Assembly: GCA_030583605.1 (NCBI GenBank)
Contig: CP129466.1
Span: 1,681,001-1,745,000, forward strand
DNA: 64,000 nt
Reading direction: 5' to 3'
Origin: Gammaproteobacteria bacterium
Lineage (GTDB): Bacteria; Pseudomonadota; Gammaproteobacteria; Steroidobacterales; GCA-2729495
Positions 46,855 through 55,738 of this stretch are shown here, in pieces. How positions within the stretch are numbered: position 1 is the first letter of the stretch; the number at the start of each line of letters is the position of its first letter. The notes below the pieces were generated by a model, which saw only the letters and a list, made by a program, of their open reading frames with translations, searched no databases and was not told the DNA's origin. Position numbers and translations under genes: made by a program.

Positions 46855-49212
46855 ATGTTCCGGGTCGCATTGCCGGCGCTCGCCGGCGCCTGGTTCCTGC
46901 AGCAGGCGCATGCACCGCAGCTCCTGGCGCTGCCGGCCGCGTGCTGGGCCCTCGCCGGGTTGTGCGCCTGGTGGCTGGCGGGCGCGCGCGTGGCGCTGGT
47001 GCTGCTCGCCTGCGGCTGGACCCTGGTGCGCGCCGGCTGGCTGCTCGATGCGCAGCTGCCGGAGGCCCTGGCGGGCCAGGACGTACTGGTTCGCGGGGTC
47101 GTATGCGATTTCCCGCGCAGCGATCCGCAGGCGGTGCGCTTTGTGCTGGCGCTGGACGCCGGGCGGCAGTCCGCAGCGTTACCGTCGCGCGTGTATCTCA
47201 GCTGGTTCGATCGCGCACCGCCGATCCGGCCCGGTGAGCGCTGGCAACTACGGGTGCGGTTGCGCCCGCCGCGGGGGTTGCGCAATCCGGGTGGATTCGA
47301 TTTCGAGCGGTGGCTGTACGTGCGCGGCATCGGCGCATCGGGCTATGTACGCGAATCCCGCCTGAACCGGCCGCTCGACGATGCCGGGCCGGCGTGTGCA
47401 CTGGGTGCTGCACGCGGGTTCCTGGCCGAGCGCATCGCCGCGGCACTCGGCACGCACCCGGCCGCGGGCCATGTGCTCGGGGTGGCGGTCGGTGCCACTC
47501 ACCGCTTGACCGATGACGACTGGGAGCTGCTGCGGCGGACCGGCACGACGCACCTGCTTGCCATCTCGGGGCTCAACATCGCCATGGTGGCGGCACCGTT
47601 CCTGCTGGCCGGGCCCTGGCTCAGCCGGATCTGGAGCGGGTTCGCCGGGCAGGCCAATGCCGGGCTCGCGCCGGCGGTGCTGGCAGCCACGGCGTACTCC
47701 GCGCTGTCCGGGTTCGAGGTGAGCACCGTAAGAGCCCTCGTCATGCTGATGGCAGCGGCACTGCTGCTGACCTGCCGGCGTCGCATCGAGGCGCTCGATG
47801 TGCTGGGCACGGCGGCCATGGCCCTGCTGGTGCTCGATCCGCAGGGAGTCGTGTCGGTGAGCTTCTGGCTGTCGTTCCTGGCGGTGGGCTGGCTGCTGGT
47901 CGCCGCATCCCGCAGCGCAGGGCGGGTGGCTGAACGGAGCAGTTCGTCTGTCGTCCTGCGTGCGACGTCACAGCTGCGCCGGGCCGGAGGCGACCTGCTG
48001 CGCGCCCAGGCGGTGCTCGGTCTCGGGCTCGCCCCGGTCACCCTGGCCTGGTTTCAGCAGGTCTCGGTCGTGGCGCCCCTGACGAACCTCGTCGCGGTGC
48101 CGGTGTTCAGTGTGCTGGTGATGCCGCTCGCATTGCTGGGCGGCGTGCTGGTGGTGCCTGCGCCCGAGTCCGGCGCCGCGGTGCTGCGGCTCGCCGCCGA
48201 CGTGACGGGTGGCCTGCTCACGCTGCTGCGTATTGCAGCCGACGCGCCGCTGACGGTTTGGGAACCGCTGCCGGCCGGTACCTCCGGTCTCCTGATGGCG
48301 ACGGTTGCAGCCGCATGGTTGTGCTGGTGGGCACCTCTGCCACTGCGCGCCTGCGCCGTGGCGCTGCTGCTGCCGGCCCTGCTCGGCGGCAGCCGCGAGC
48401 GACCACAGTTGCAGGTGACGGCGCTCGATGTGGGGCAGGGCCTTGCGGTCCTCGTCCAGACGCCGCGACATGCGCTGCTCTACGACGCAGGCCCCGCCTT
48501 TCGGCTGCGCGACGCAGGCGAGTCGGTCGTGCTGCCCGCGTTGCGCAGCTCCGGTGTCGGCCAGCTCGATGCAGTCGTGATATCGCACGACGACCAGGAT
48601 CACGCCGGCGGCGCCGGCAGCGTGCTGCGGCGCTTTCCGCAGGCGCTGCTGCTCACCCCGGAGGGTTCGCGTCTCCGGGCGCGCCGCCGGCAGCACTGTG
48701 CCGCCGGCCTGGCGTGGCGCTGGGACGGCGTGTTGTTCCGGATAGTCGCGCCCGATCCACGCGCGACGACGATCTCCGACAACGATCGCTCCTGTGTCCT
48801 GCATGTCATGGCGCCCGGGTTCAGCGTGCTGCTGCCGGGTGACATCGAGCGGCGCCAGGAGGACGCACTGGCCTACGCCGGCCTGATCGAGACCACCGAT
48901 GTCGTCGTGGCGCCGCATCACGGGAGCCGCAGTTCGTCGGGACCGGCGCTGGTGGCGGCGACCCGGCCCCGCTTCGTGGTCTTTTCCACCGGCTATCGCA
49001 ATCGCTGGGGGTTTCCCGCGACGCAGGTCCGTGAGCGCTGGGCGGCAACGGGCGCCTGCCTGCTCGATACCGCAGGCGATGGCGCAATCCGCATTGCTTC
49101 CGGCGACGGCGGAGCGCCACGGCTGCGCCGGCGCGAACGCATCGATGCCGCGCACCTCTGGACCGCGGGAGCGGGCGAGCGGCCGCCCTGTGCGGCCGTG
49201 CCTGGAACGTAA
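46855..49212 (+). CDS. comEC: DNA internalization competence protein ComEC/Rec2
   Basis: A 785-residue inner membrane channel for single-strand DNA uptake during natural transformation. Domain order is normal: N-terminal membrane segments and DUF4131/OB region (about 1-190, 'NPGGFDFERWL'), the competence domain with many helices (about 200-480, 'THLLAISGLNIAMVA'), and a C-terminal metallo-beta-lactamase domain (about 520-780) with 'ISHDDQDHAGG' and 'VVAPHHGSRSSSG'. The C-terminal domain is thought to degrade one strand. It precedes exbB by 82 bp. Confidence 0.95.
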   Translation: MFRVALPALAGAWFLQQAHAPQLLALPAACWALAGLCAWWLAGARVALVLLACGWTLVRAGWLLDAQLPEALAGQDVLVRGVVCDFPRSDPQAVRFVLALDAGRQSAALPSRVYLSWFDRAPPIRPGERWQLRVRLRPPRGLRNPGGFDFERWLYVRGIGASGYVRESRLNRPLDDAGPACALGAARGFLAERIAAALGTHPAAGHVLGVAVGATHRLTDDDWELLRRTGTTHLLAISGLNIAMVAAPFLLAGPWLSRIWSGFAGQANAGLAPAVLAATAYSALSGFEVSTVRALVMLMAAALLLTCRRRIEALDVLGTAAMALLVLDPQGVVSVSFWLSFLAVGWLLVAASRSAGRVAERSSSSVVLRATSQLRRAGGDLLRAQAVLGLGLAPVTLAWFQQVSVVAPLTNLVAVPVFSVLVMPLALLGGVLVVPAPESGAAVLRLAADVTGGLLTLLRIAADAPLTVWEPLPAGTSGLLMATVAAAWLCWWAPLPLRACAVALLLPALLGGSRERPQLQVTALDVGQGLAVLVQTPRHALLYDAGPAFRLRDAGESVVLPALRSSGVGQLDAVVISHDDQDHAGGAGSVLRRFPQALLLTPEGSRLRARRRQHCAAGLAWRWDGVLFRIVAPDPRATTISDNDRSCVLHVMAPGFSVLLPGDIERRQEDALAYAGLIETTDVVVAPHHGSRSSSGPALVAATRPRFVVFSTGYRNRWGFPATQVRERWAATGACLLDTAGDGAIRIASGDGGAPRLRRRERIDAAHLWTAGAGERPPCAAVPGT

Positions 49213-49230
49213 TCCGCCAGCCCGGGTAAG

Positions 49231-49261
49231 TTAAACTGGCGTCGCGTGAGCGGGTTATAGT
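49231..49261 (+). promoter_or_regulatory. Possible promoter upstream of exbB
   Basis: TTAAAC at 49231-49236 and TATAGT at 49256-49261 with a 19-bp spacer, 33 bp before the exbB start. The spacer is longer than ideal. Confidence 0.3.
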
Positions 49262-49294
49262 TGCAATCGGAAGGCGTTTCGGGACCGCGGGGTC

Positions 49295-49945
49295 ATGCTG
49301 GAAATCATCAAGTCGGGCGGCTGGCTCATGGTGCCGATCATCGGCTGCTCGATCATGGCGTTCGCGATCGTGCTCGAGCGTGCCTGGACCCTGCAGCGGC
49401 GTCGCGTGCTGCCCGACGATCTGACGCGCCAGGTATGGGAGTGGGTGAGTCGCAACGAACTGCATCACCGGCATATTCAGGCGCTGCAGGAGGGTTCGCC
49501 TCTCGGACGCATCCTCGCCGCCGGGCTCGTGAACCGCAACCGCGACCGCCAGATCATGAAGGAATGCATCGAGGATACCGGGCGGCACGTCGTGCATGAC
49601 CTGGAGCGTTACCTCAACCTGCTCGGCACGATTGCCGCCGTGTCGCCGCTGCTCGGCCTGCTCGGCACGGTGACCGGCATGGTGAAGATCTTCGCTGCGA
49701 TCAGCGCCAGTGGCGCGGTCGGCGATCCCTCCGTGCTTGCCGGCGGCATTTCCGAGGCGCTGATCACGACCGTCGGCGGCCTGGCGGTGGCGATTCCCTC
49801 GCTGGTCGCCTACCGCTACCTGCGCGACCGCGTCGACGGACTGGTGATCGCCATGGAAAAGGAGGCCATCACCCTGGTGGAGGCCCTGCACCGGCGCCAG
49901 TACCTCAACAGCTTCGGACGTCCGGATGAATCTGCGGCAGCGTAA
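49295..49945 (+). CDS. exbB: MotA/TolQ/ExbB proton channel family protein
   Basis: A 216-residue inner membrane protein with three transmembrane helices (about residues 9-30, 110-132 and 150-172). The family segments 'SPLLGLLGTVTGMVKIF' and 'GGISEALITTVGGLAVAIPS' are clear. With ExbD it turns proton motive force into mechanical energy for TonB or a related system. No tonB is adjacent. In this position, before msbA-lpxK-kdsB, an exbBD pair is common in Xanthomonas and Pseudomonas relatives. It overlaps exbD by 20 nt. Confidence 0.9.
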   Translation: MLEIIKSGGWLMVPIIGCSIMAFAIVLERAWTLQRRRVLPDDLTRQVWEWVSRNELHHRHIQALQEGSPLGRILAAGLVNRNRDRQIMKECIEDTGRHVVHDLERYLNLLGTIAAVSPLLGLLGTVTGMVKIFAAISASGAVGDPSVLAGGISEALITTVGGLAVAIPSLVAYRYLRDRVDGLVIAMEKEAITLVEALHRRQYLNSFGRPDESAAA

Positions 49946-50357
49946 CGCGCGCGAAGAACCCGAAGTGAACCTCATCTCCCTCGTGGACGTGGTTCTGCTG
50001 CTCCTTATCTTCTTCATGCTGACCAGCAGCTTCGTCCGCCAGTCGCAGCTCGCGGTCCGCCTGCCGGAGGCGAGCGCCACCGAGCAGGCCGCGGTCCCGG
50101 AGCGGCCGCCGCTCGAGATCACCGTCACGGCACGCGGGGAGTTCTTCGTCAACGGTCGGGCACTGGTCGATAACCGGCCCGAGACGCTGGCCGCTGCAAT
50201 CCGTCGGGTGCAGGCGGATGTCCAGACCGCAGGCGAGGCAGTGATCAGCGCCGACGCGCGCGCCGCGCACCAGGACGTGGTGACGGCCATGGATGTCGTC
50301 GGGCGCCTGGGCATCACCGAGGTGCAGATTTCGACCATCCGGCCGAGGCCGGAGTAG
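49926..50357 (+). CDS. exbD: ExbD/TolR family biopolymer transport protein
   Basis: A 143-residue protein with one transmembrane helix (about residues 16-35) carrying the proton-relay Asp in 'LVDVVLLLLIFFML', and a periplasmic domain with 'DARAAHQDVVTAMDVVGRLGI'. Partner of ExbB. The start overlaps exbB, and msbA starts 8 nt after its stop, so exbB-exbD-msbA-lpxK-kdsB look cotranscribed. Confidence 0.92.
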   Translation: MNLRQRNAREEPEVNLISLVDVVLLLLIFFMLTSSFVRQSQLAVRLPEASATEQAAVPERPPLEITVTARGEFFVNGRALVDNRPETLAAAIRRVQADVQTAGEAVISADARAAHQDVVTAMDVVGRLGITEVQISTIRPRPE

Positions 50358-50365
50358 GGCTGCGG

Positions 50366-52126
50366 TTGGAGGCGCCTGCGGGCAGTTCGGCGCGGCTATT
50401 CCGGCGACTCATCGGGCTGTCGCTGCCACACTGGCGCATGTTCCTGCTTGCCGCCGTGGGAATGGTGCTGTTCGCAGCGACCGACACGGCGTTCGCATGG
50501 CTGGTGAAAAACCTGCTGAAGGCGGTCAGCCCCGGTGCGCTGTCGGAGCGGCAGGAAGCCATCCGGAACTGGATTCCCTTCGCCATCCTCGCCCTGTTCG
50601 TGCTGCGCGGCGTGGGGGAGTTCGCCTCGACCTACGGGCTCGGCTGGGTGGGCCGGCAGGTCATCTGCCGGCTGCGCGAGCAGGTGTTCGACAAGTTCAT
50701 GCGCCTGCCGACGCGTTTTTTCGATCAGGCCTCGTCGGCGCAGTTGCTCTCGCGCCTGACGTTCAATATCGAGCAGATCGCCGAGTCGACCTCCAGCGTG
50801 GTCACGGTGATGGTACGCGAGCTGCTGACCGCCATCGGCCTCATCGGCTACATGCTGTACCTGAGCCCGCCGCTGGCTGCCTTCATTTTTATCGCGCTGC
50901 CGCTGGTCGTGGTCCTTACACGCGTCCTCGGCCGGCTGTTCCGCCGCTACAGCGAGCGCATTCAGCAGTCCATGGGCGACGTGACCAAGGTCGCCCAGGA
51001 GGCGTTGCAGAGCCAGCGCGTGGTGCGCATCTTCAATGCCCGGGACTACGAGAACCAGCGTTTTGCCGCGGCCAACGAGAAGAATCGCCGCGTGCACATG
51101 CGGCTGGTGGTTACGCGTGCGACGGGTGATGCCCTCACGGCATTCGTGGCTGCCGCGGGCCTGGCGGGCGTCACCGCAGTGGCGACCTCCGACACGGTGC
51201 GCGAGGCGATGGACCTCGGTGATTTCGGCGGGTTTATCACGGCGATGCTGCTGCTGATGCGCCCGTTGCGGCAGTTGACCGGCGTCAACGCCGTGATCCA
51301 GAAGGGGCTGGCGGCGGGCGAGAGCGTGTTCGGCCTGCTGGACGAGCCGGACGAGCGCGACAGCGGCAGTCACGCGCCTGCCCGCGCGCGGGGCAAGGTC
51401 GAGTTTCGCGGGGTCAGCTTCACCTACGACAGCGCCAAGGGCGTCATCCTGCGCGACATCGACCTCGTGGTGCCGGCCGGTCGCAAACTCGCGATCGTCG
51501 GCCGCTCGGGCAGCGGCAAGACCACCCTCGTCAACCTGCTGCCGCGCTTCTACGAGGTGGACTCCGGTGCCATCCTGCTCGACGACCGGCCACTCGGCGA
51601 GTATTCCCTCGCGGCGCTGCGCAGCCAGATCAGCCTGGTCAGCCAGGAAATCGTGCTGTTCGACGACACGGTCGCAAACAACATCGCCTACGGCGCGCTC
51701 AACGGCGCACCGCGCGCCGAGATCGAGCGCGCCGCGCGCGCGGCACACCTCACTGACGTGCTGGCACAGCTCCCGCAGGGACTGGATACCGTGGTCGGTG
51801 ACCGCGGCGTGCTGCTGTCCGGCGGCCAGCGCCAGCGCGTGGCGATCGCCCGCGCACTGCTCAAGGATGCGCCGGTCCTGATCCTCGACGAGGCGACCTC
51901 CGCCCTCGATTCGGAGTCCGAGCGCCATATCCAGGCGGCGCTCGAGGACCTGATGGCTAATCGCACCACCTTCGTCATCGCGCACCGGCTGTCGACGGTC
52001 GAACACGCCGACTCGATCATCGTCATGGCCGAGGGCCGGATCGTCGAAAGCGGCACGCACCGCGAGTTGCTGGCGGCCAATGGCCGCTATGCGACGCTCT
52101 ATCGCCTGCAGTTCCGGGATGAGTAG
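50366..52126 (+). CDS. msbA: Lipid A export ATP-binding/permease MsbA
   Basis: A 586-residue half-transporter (membrane domain then ABC ATPase) that flips lipid A-core across the inner membrane. The membrane domain covers about residues 15-320. Walker A is 'GRSGSGKT' (379-386), followed by the signature 'LSGGQRQRVAIARAL' and Walker B 'VLILDEATSALDSE'. The only start in the right place is TTG 50366, 8 nt after exbD. It overlaps lpxK by 8 nt. The lpxK and kdsB neighbours support lipid A export over drug efflux. Confidence 0.94.
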   Translation: MEAPAGSSARLFRRLIGLSLPHWRMFLLAAVGMVLFAATDTAFAWLVKNLLKAVSPGALSERQEAIRNWIPFAILALFVLRGVGEFASTYGLGWVGRQVICRLREQVFDKFMRLPTRFFDQASSAQLLSRLTFNIEQIAESTSSVVTVMVRELLTAIGLIGYMLYLSPPLAAFIFIALPLVVVLTRVLGRLFRRYSERIQQSMGDVTKVAQEALQSQRVVRIFNARDYENQRFAAANEKNRRVHMRLVVTRATGDALTAFVAAAGLAGVTAVATSDTVREAMDLGDFGGFITAMLLLMRPLRQLTGVNAVIQKGLAAGESVFGLLDEPDERDSGSHAPARARGKVEFRGVSFTYDSAKGVILRDIDLVVPAGRKLAIVGRSGSGKTTLVNLLPRFYEVDSGAILLDDRPLGEYSLAALRSQISLVSQEIVLFDDTVANNIAYGALNGAPRAEIERAARAAHLTDVLAQLPQGLDTVVGDRGVLLSGGQRQRVAIARALLKDAPVLILDEATSALDSESERHIQAALEDLMANRTTFVIAHRLSTVEHADSIIVMAEGRIVESGTHRELLAANGRYATLYRLQFRDE

Positions 52127-53159
52127 CGGAGCGCTCGCGCGTCGCCTCGAGCGACTCTGGTACAGCGATTCGGCGCTGGCGCTGCTGCTGCTGCCATTCG
52201 CGGCGCTGTTCGCGGTGGCGGCGGGCCTGCGTCGCGCGCTCTACAGCCGTGGCTGGCTGCACTCGACGCGGGTCGGCGTGCCCGTGATCGTGGTCGGCAA
52301 CATTACCGTGGGTGGCGCGGGCAAGACGCCACTGGTGGCCTGGCTCGCGGGCCGGCTGCTGGCAGACGGCCGGCGACCCGGCATCGTCAGTCGTGGCTAT
52401 GGGGGCGCCGGGCAGCGCGAGCCGGTGGCGGTCACGACCGACAGCCGCGCCGAGGAGGTCGGCGACGAGCCCGTGCTGCTCGCCAGGCGCACGCGTGTCC
52501 CGGTCGTCGTGTGTCCCGAGCGGGTCCGCGCGGCGCGGATGCTGGTTGCCGCGGGCGTCGATGTCATCATCGCCGACGACGGCTTGCAGCACTATGCGCT
52601 CGCGCGCGATCTCGAAGTCATCGTCGTGGACGGAGATCGGCGGCTCGGCAATGGTCATTTACTGCCGGCCGGCCCGCTGCGCGAATCAGCGCGGCGTCTG
52701 CAGGGCGCGCCGCTGGTGGTGCTGAACGCGGGAGTCCGTGCCTGCGGCGACCATGAACTGGTGTTCCGCCTGAAGGCAGGCGATGCCCTGGCGCTCAATC
52801 GGCGGGAGCGGCGGGCCTTGCAGGTCTTCTCCGGCGAGAAAGCGTGGGCGGTGGCCGGCATCGGCAACCCGGAGCGGTTCTATGCGCAACTGCGGGCCTG
52901 TGGCATCGTTCCCGTGCCGGTCGCGGTGCCCGACCATGGGCGGGTGGATCTGACCCGACTGCGTGAGCAGGCGGACTGGCCCATACTGATGACGGAAAAG
53001 GACGCCGTGAAATACTCGGGCTATCGCGATGTCGCGGCCTGGTATCTGCCGGTGGAGGTCGAGATGCCGCAAACCGTGGAGGAGGCGATCATGCACCGGG
53101 TGCGCGGCGCGCTGCCGGCTGCTGTGCCGGCACAGGGCAACGGTGACGGCGGTGCCTGA
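52119..53159 (+). CDS. lpxK: Tetraacyldisaccharide 4'-kinase
   Basis: A 346-residue inner membrane-associated kinase that phosphorylates the lipid A precursor at the 4' position. An N-terminal hydrophobic helix (about residues 18-36) precedes the P-loop 'GGAGKTPL' (65-72); 'DDGLQHYALARDLEVIVVDG' is the family signature and 'LMTEKDAVKY' is near the C-terminus. ATG 52119 overlaps the msbA stop by 8 nt; the upstream ATG 52080 is a shadow. kdsB overlaps its end by 8 nt. Confidence 0.95.
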   Translation: MSSGALARRLERLWYSDSALALLLLPFAALFAVAAGLRRALYSRGWLHSTRVGVPVIVVGNITVGGAGKTPLVAWLAGRLLADGRRPGIVSRGYGGAGQREPVAVTTDSRAEEVGDEPVLLARRTRVPVVVCPERVRAARMLVAAGVDVIIADDGLQHYALARDLEVIVVDGDRRLGNGHLLPAGPLRESARRLQGAPLVVLNAGVRACGDHELVFRLKAGDALALNRRERRALQVFSGEKAWAVAGIGNPERFYAQLRACGIVPVPVAVPDHGRVDLTRLREQADWPILMTEKDAVKYSGYRDVAAWYLPVEVEMPQTVEEAIMHRVRGALPAAVPAQGNGDGGA

Positions 53160-53910
53160 GTTCTTCGTGGTCATTCCGGCGCGCTTCGCTTCGACGCGCT
53201 TCCCGGGCAAGCCCCTGGCGCAGATTGCAGGCCGCCCGATGATCCGACACGTATTCGAACGCGCCTGCGCGAGCGGGGCGGCAGAGGTCATTCTCGCCAC
53301 CGATGACAAGCGTATTGCCGAGGTTGCGCGGGGCTTTGGCGCGGCGGTCGTCATGACCCGCACGGAGCATGTCTCCGGCACCGAGCGGGTTGCCGAGGTC
53401 GCGGTGCATCGTGGCTGGGCGCGCGACGCGCTGGTGGTCAACGTGCAGGGCGACTCGCCCCTGGTTGCGCCGGAGAATATTGGCGCGGTGGCGGAACTCC
53501 TCGCGCAGCATCCGGCCGCATCGATCGCCACGCTGTGCACGCCGATCACCTCGGTCCATGAGTACACGAGCCGCAACATCGTGAAGGTCGTCATGGATCA
53601 ATCGGGACGCGCGCTGTACTTCAGCCGGGCGTCGATTCCGAGCACCGCCCACGGCGCGGCGGGGCTGCCTGCCGCCTGGCGTCATCTGGGGCTGTATGCC
53701 TACCGGGCCGCGGATCTGTCGCGACTGAGCCGGGCGCCGCCCTGTGCGCTCGAGGAGACCGAGCGGCTCGAGCAGTTGCGGGCGCTGTGGCTCGGCATGG
53801 AGATTCGCATCGGTATTGCGCCGCGGATCCCGGGGCCGGACGTGGATGCGCCCGACGATGTTGCGGCCGTGGAAAGAATCATCGCAGCGGCCGGAACGAC
53901 CGCGGCGTGA
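53152..53910 (+). CDS. kdsB: 3-deoxy-manno-octulosonate cytidylyltransferase
   Basis: A 252-residue cytoplasmic enzyme that activates KDO as CMP-KDO for lipid A glycosylation. The N-terminal nucleotide-binding 'VVIPARFASTRFPGKPL' is diagnostic, with 'VNVQGDSPLVAPE' (metal site; the usual form is QGDEP) and 'CALEETERLEQLRAL'. The start is GTG 53152, overlapping lpxK by 8 nt; GTG 53143 is also possible. The Ser in place of Glu in QGDEP is a small deviation. Confidence 0.93.
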   Translation: MPEFFVVIPARFASTRFPGKPLAQIAGRPMIRHVFERACASGAAEVILATDDKRIAEVARGFGAAVVMTRTEHVSGTERVAEVAVHRGWARDALVVNVQGDSPLVAPENIGAVAELLAQHPAASIATLCTPITSVHEYTSRNIVKVVMDQSGRALYFSRASIPSTAHGAAGLPAAWRHLGLYAYRAADLSRLSRAPPCALEETERLEQLRALWLGMEIRIGIAPRIPGPDVDAPDDVAAVERIIAAAGTTAA

Positions 53911-53931
53911 GGGCGGGATGAGGAACAGGTG

Positions 53932-54408
53932 ATGCGGGTATTGCTCGTTTGCATGGGAAACATCTGCCGTTCGCCGCTGGCGCATGGCGTCGTGCGGCAG
54001 CGACTGCGCGAGGCCGGGTTGGCAGCGGCCGTCGAACTGGACTCGGCCGGCACACACGGCTACCACGAAGGCGCGCCGCCCGATGAGCGGGCCCAGGCCG
54101 CGGCATCCCGTCGCGGCATCGACATCTCAGACCTGCGAGCGCGTGCCGTTCAGGCGGCCGATTTCGAGGCATTCGACCTGCTCCTGGCGATGGACGACGA
54201 GAATATCGAGGCGCTGCAAGGGGCCGCCAACGAGCGCTACCACGGCAAGATCCACCTGTTTCTCGAGTACGCGGTCGGCGACACCGGCCGCATCGTCCCG
54301 GACCCGTACTACGGCGGTCCGATCGGTTTCGAGCGCGTGCTCGACATGGTGGAAGAAGCAGCGGAAGGTCTGGTGGCAAGACTGCAGGCCGAATTGGCGG
54401 GCCGCTGA
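53932..54408 (+). CDS. Low molecular weight protein-tyrosine phosphatase
   Basis: A 158-residue phosphatase. The P-loop 'VCMGNICRSPLAHG' with the nucleophilic Cys is at the N-terminus, and the general acid Asp is in 'VPDPYYGG'. Such enzymes often control tyrosine kinases of polysaccharide export, but no kinase gene is nearby; the position after kdsB is common in Xanthomonas relatives. ATG 53932 has AGGA at 53921-53924; GTG 53929 is an alternative. It is the last gene of the compact core region. Confidence 0.92.
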   Translation: MRVLLVCMGNICRSPLAHGVVRQRLREAGLAAAVELDSAGTHGYHEGAPPDERAQAAASRRGIDISDLRARAVQAADFEAFDLLLAMDDENIEALQGAANERYHGKIHLFLEYAVGDTGRIVPDPYYGGPIGFERVLDMVEEAAEGLVARLQAELAGR

Positions 54409-54427
54409 CGCGCTGTAATCTAATCGG

Positions 54428-54521
54428 TGCCGGGTTTGGCTTTTTGCCTTGTTTAAAATGACCGACATCGTACCGAACCTGAAATAGGCCAAAAAGGCCA
54501 AACACGGTACCATCCAGCTGG
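54428..54521. repeat. Inverted-repeat element, copy A
   Basis: A ~94-bp element. Its left arm begins TGCCGGGTTTGGCTTTTTG (54428-54446) and the right arm at 54487-54509 is its imperfect reverse complement (GGCCAAAAAGGCC then AAACACGGTA). The ~38-bp middle and the 12 bases after the right arm (to CCAGCTGG at 54521) are nearly the same as copy D at 59856-59948. It lies 19 bp after the phosphatase gene, at the border of the accessory region. Likely a REP/MITE-type non-autonomous element. Confidence 0.85.
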
Positions 54522-54732
54522 CTCGCAAGACCCGACGCCGCTTACCCCGGTGAAGATGAGGCCGCGAGCGACGCTGCGAAGCCCACGATGCGGATGAGTG
54601 CTTTCAAGGTTTTGAATGTCCCATGCCCGGCCAATGTCAAATACGCTTGCGGTGCCGTCGGCAGCGGGGCTAGCCTTGCAGCAGCAAGGACGCGACGCCA
54701 AGCCCGGCATTGCGCCAGCAGGAGCCCCATCG
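54522..54732. other. Non-coding stretch between repeat A and the VPxPA gene
   Basis: 211 bp with no recognised gene, RNA or repeat. Minus-strand frames here do not resemble known families. It may hold the promoter of the next gene, but no clear -35/-10 pair is seen. An AGGAG at about 54719 serves as the ribosome-binding site of the downstream gene. Confidence 0.5.
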
Positions 54733-55512
54733 ATGGTCCCGAAAAAGACGCTTCTCGCCGTCGCCGCCACGATCTGCGTCGCGAGCGCGTCGGCCCGCGC
54801 GGAGATCGTGACGGTAACCTTCGCGCTCAACGTCGAGAAGCGCGAGATCAACTCCTTCCCCGTCGGCACGCCTGACCCCACGTTCGTGCCATTCAACTCC
54901 ACCATGACGCTGAGCTTCGACTCGACGTGGGTGGATGGGCAGACCGATTCGAGCACCCCGGGGATCACGACGCGGGTGGCAACGTTTGCGGGACCGAATC
55001 AGTTCACGTCCGGTCTCACCGCCCTGCTGCCGTGGGGGCCGCCCTTCCCGCCGAGCGCCGACGTCGAGTACGACCGCTCCCTTTTTATCCACGACACGTT
55101 CGAGGAACCCGGCGACGGCCCATCGGCCCGCAACGGTCTCTTCTTCGACAAGCGGCACCACTACGACGATCTCGGCGCATCGCTCGAATACCGACATGCG
55201 TTCGCCCTGCAGGACTACGAAGGTACCGTCTACCCCATCGCAGCGGGCTTCGAGGACTTCCGAACGGACGATCTAATGGCCTATCTCTTCCTGCTGAAGG
55301 CCGGGCAGATACCCTTCGGTTTTCACGAGTATTCGCTGATCTACGATTTCGCCGCTCATCAGTACACGGAGGTCGAGATCTATCGCTCCCACGCCACGAT
55401 CACCAGCATCTCGGCTTTCTCGATCGTGCCGGTACCTGGAGCGGCGTGGATGCTGGGGGGTGCACTTGGAGCGCTCGGCGGGTTGCGCCGAAGCCTGCAA
55501 GGTTGCACCTGA
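54733..55512 (+). CDS. Exported protein with VPxPA-type C-terminal sorting signal
   Basis: A 259-residue protein from ATG 54733. It has a signal peptide (about residues 1-23, 'LLAVAATICVASASARAE'), a mature region without recognised domain, and a C-terminal motif 'VPVPGAAWMLGGALGALGGLRR'-like: VPxPA-type motif, a Gly/Ala-rich transmembrane helix and a short basic tail. This is the PEP-CTERM-like sorting signal group (VPLPA variant) handled by exosortase/archaeosortase-like systems in bacteria that make exopolysaccharide. The last residues ('LQGCT') and the stop codon coincide with the start of an IS91-like remnant, so the natural tail may have been slightly altered. Its function is unknown. 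Confidence 0.75.
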   Translation: MVPKKTLLAVAATICVASASARAEIVTVTFALNVEKREINSFPVGTPDPTFVPFNSTMTLSFDSTWVDGQTDSSTPGITTRVATFAGPNQFTSGLTALLPWGPPFPPSADVEYDRSLFIHDTFEEPGDGPSARNGLFFDKRHHYDDLGASLEYRHAFALQDYEGTVYPIAAGFEDFRTDDLMAYLFLLKAGQIPFGFHEYSLIYDFAAHQYTEVEIYRSHATITSISAFSIVPVPGAAWMLGGALGALGGLRRSLQGCT

Positions 55513-55655
55513 CGAGGTATCACGGGGTCTTCGCCCCGCACAGCGCGCTGCGTGCGGCAGTCACCCCGGCGGGTCGGGGGAAGACGACCGGCACCCCAGA
55601 GCGCAGCTCGGCCGAGCGGCATCGGGCCATGAACTGGGCACAGCGCTTGAAGTAC
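55503..55655 (+). pseudogene. IS91-family transposase C-terminal remnant
   Basis: In one frame (55503 onwards) the translation reads 'YHGVFAPHSALRAAVTP', 'AGRGK', then about 20 residues later 'AMNWAQRLKYG'. The 'Y.GV.AP...LRAAVT' and 'MNWAQRLKR' segments are hallmarks of the C-terminal half of IS91/Y2-type transposases. The N-terminal catalytic part and the zinc-binding end are missing; the fragment is cut on the left at the end of the VPxPA gene and on the right at repeat B. It has no start codon. It is the scar of a former IS91-like element. Confidence 0.65.
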
Positions 55656-55686
55656 GGGCCTAAGGTGCCGGGTTTGGCTTTTTGGC
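55655..55686. repeat. Half copy B of the inverted-repeat element
   Basis: CGGGCCTAAGG at 55655-55665 leads into the arm TGCCGGGTTTGGCTTTTTGGC (ending 55686). The same 32 bases recur at 59477-59508 (copy C). Only one arm is present; no matching inverted arm follows within 100 bp. The arm matches the reverse complement of the right end of copy D. The unit cuts the IS91 remnant. Confidence 0.8.
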
Positions 55687-55738
55687 GTATGGTGCCGGCG
55701 CCTGATTCCCGCCGCGGCGGTCGGCTTATGCTCTGCCA

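Noticed and set aside
54542..54730. A 62-codon minus-strand frame between repeat A and the VPxPA gene
   Set aside because: No family resemblance, and it overlaps the probable promoter region of the plus-strand gene.
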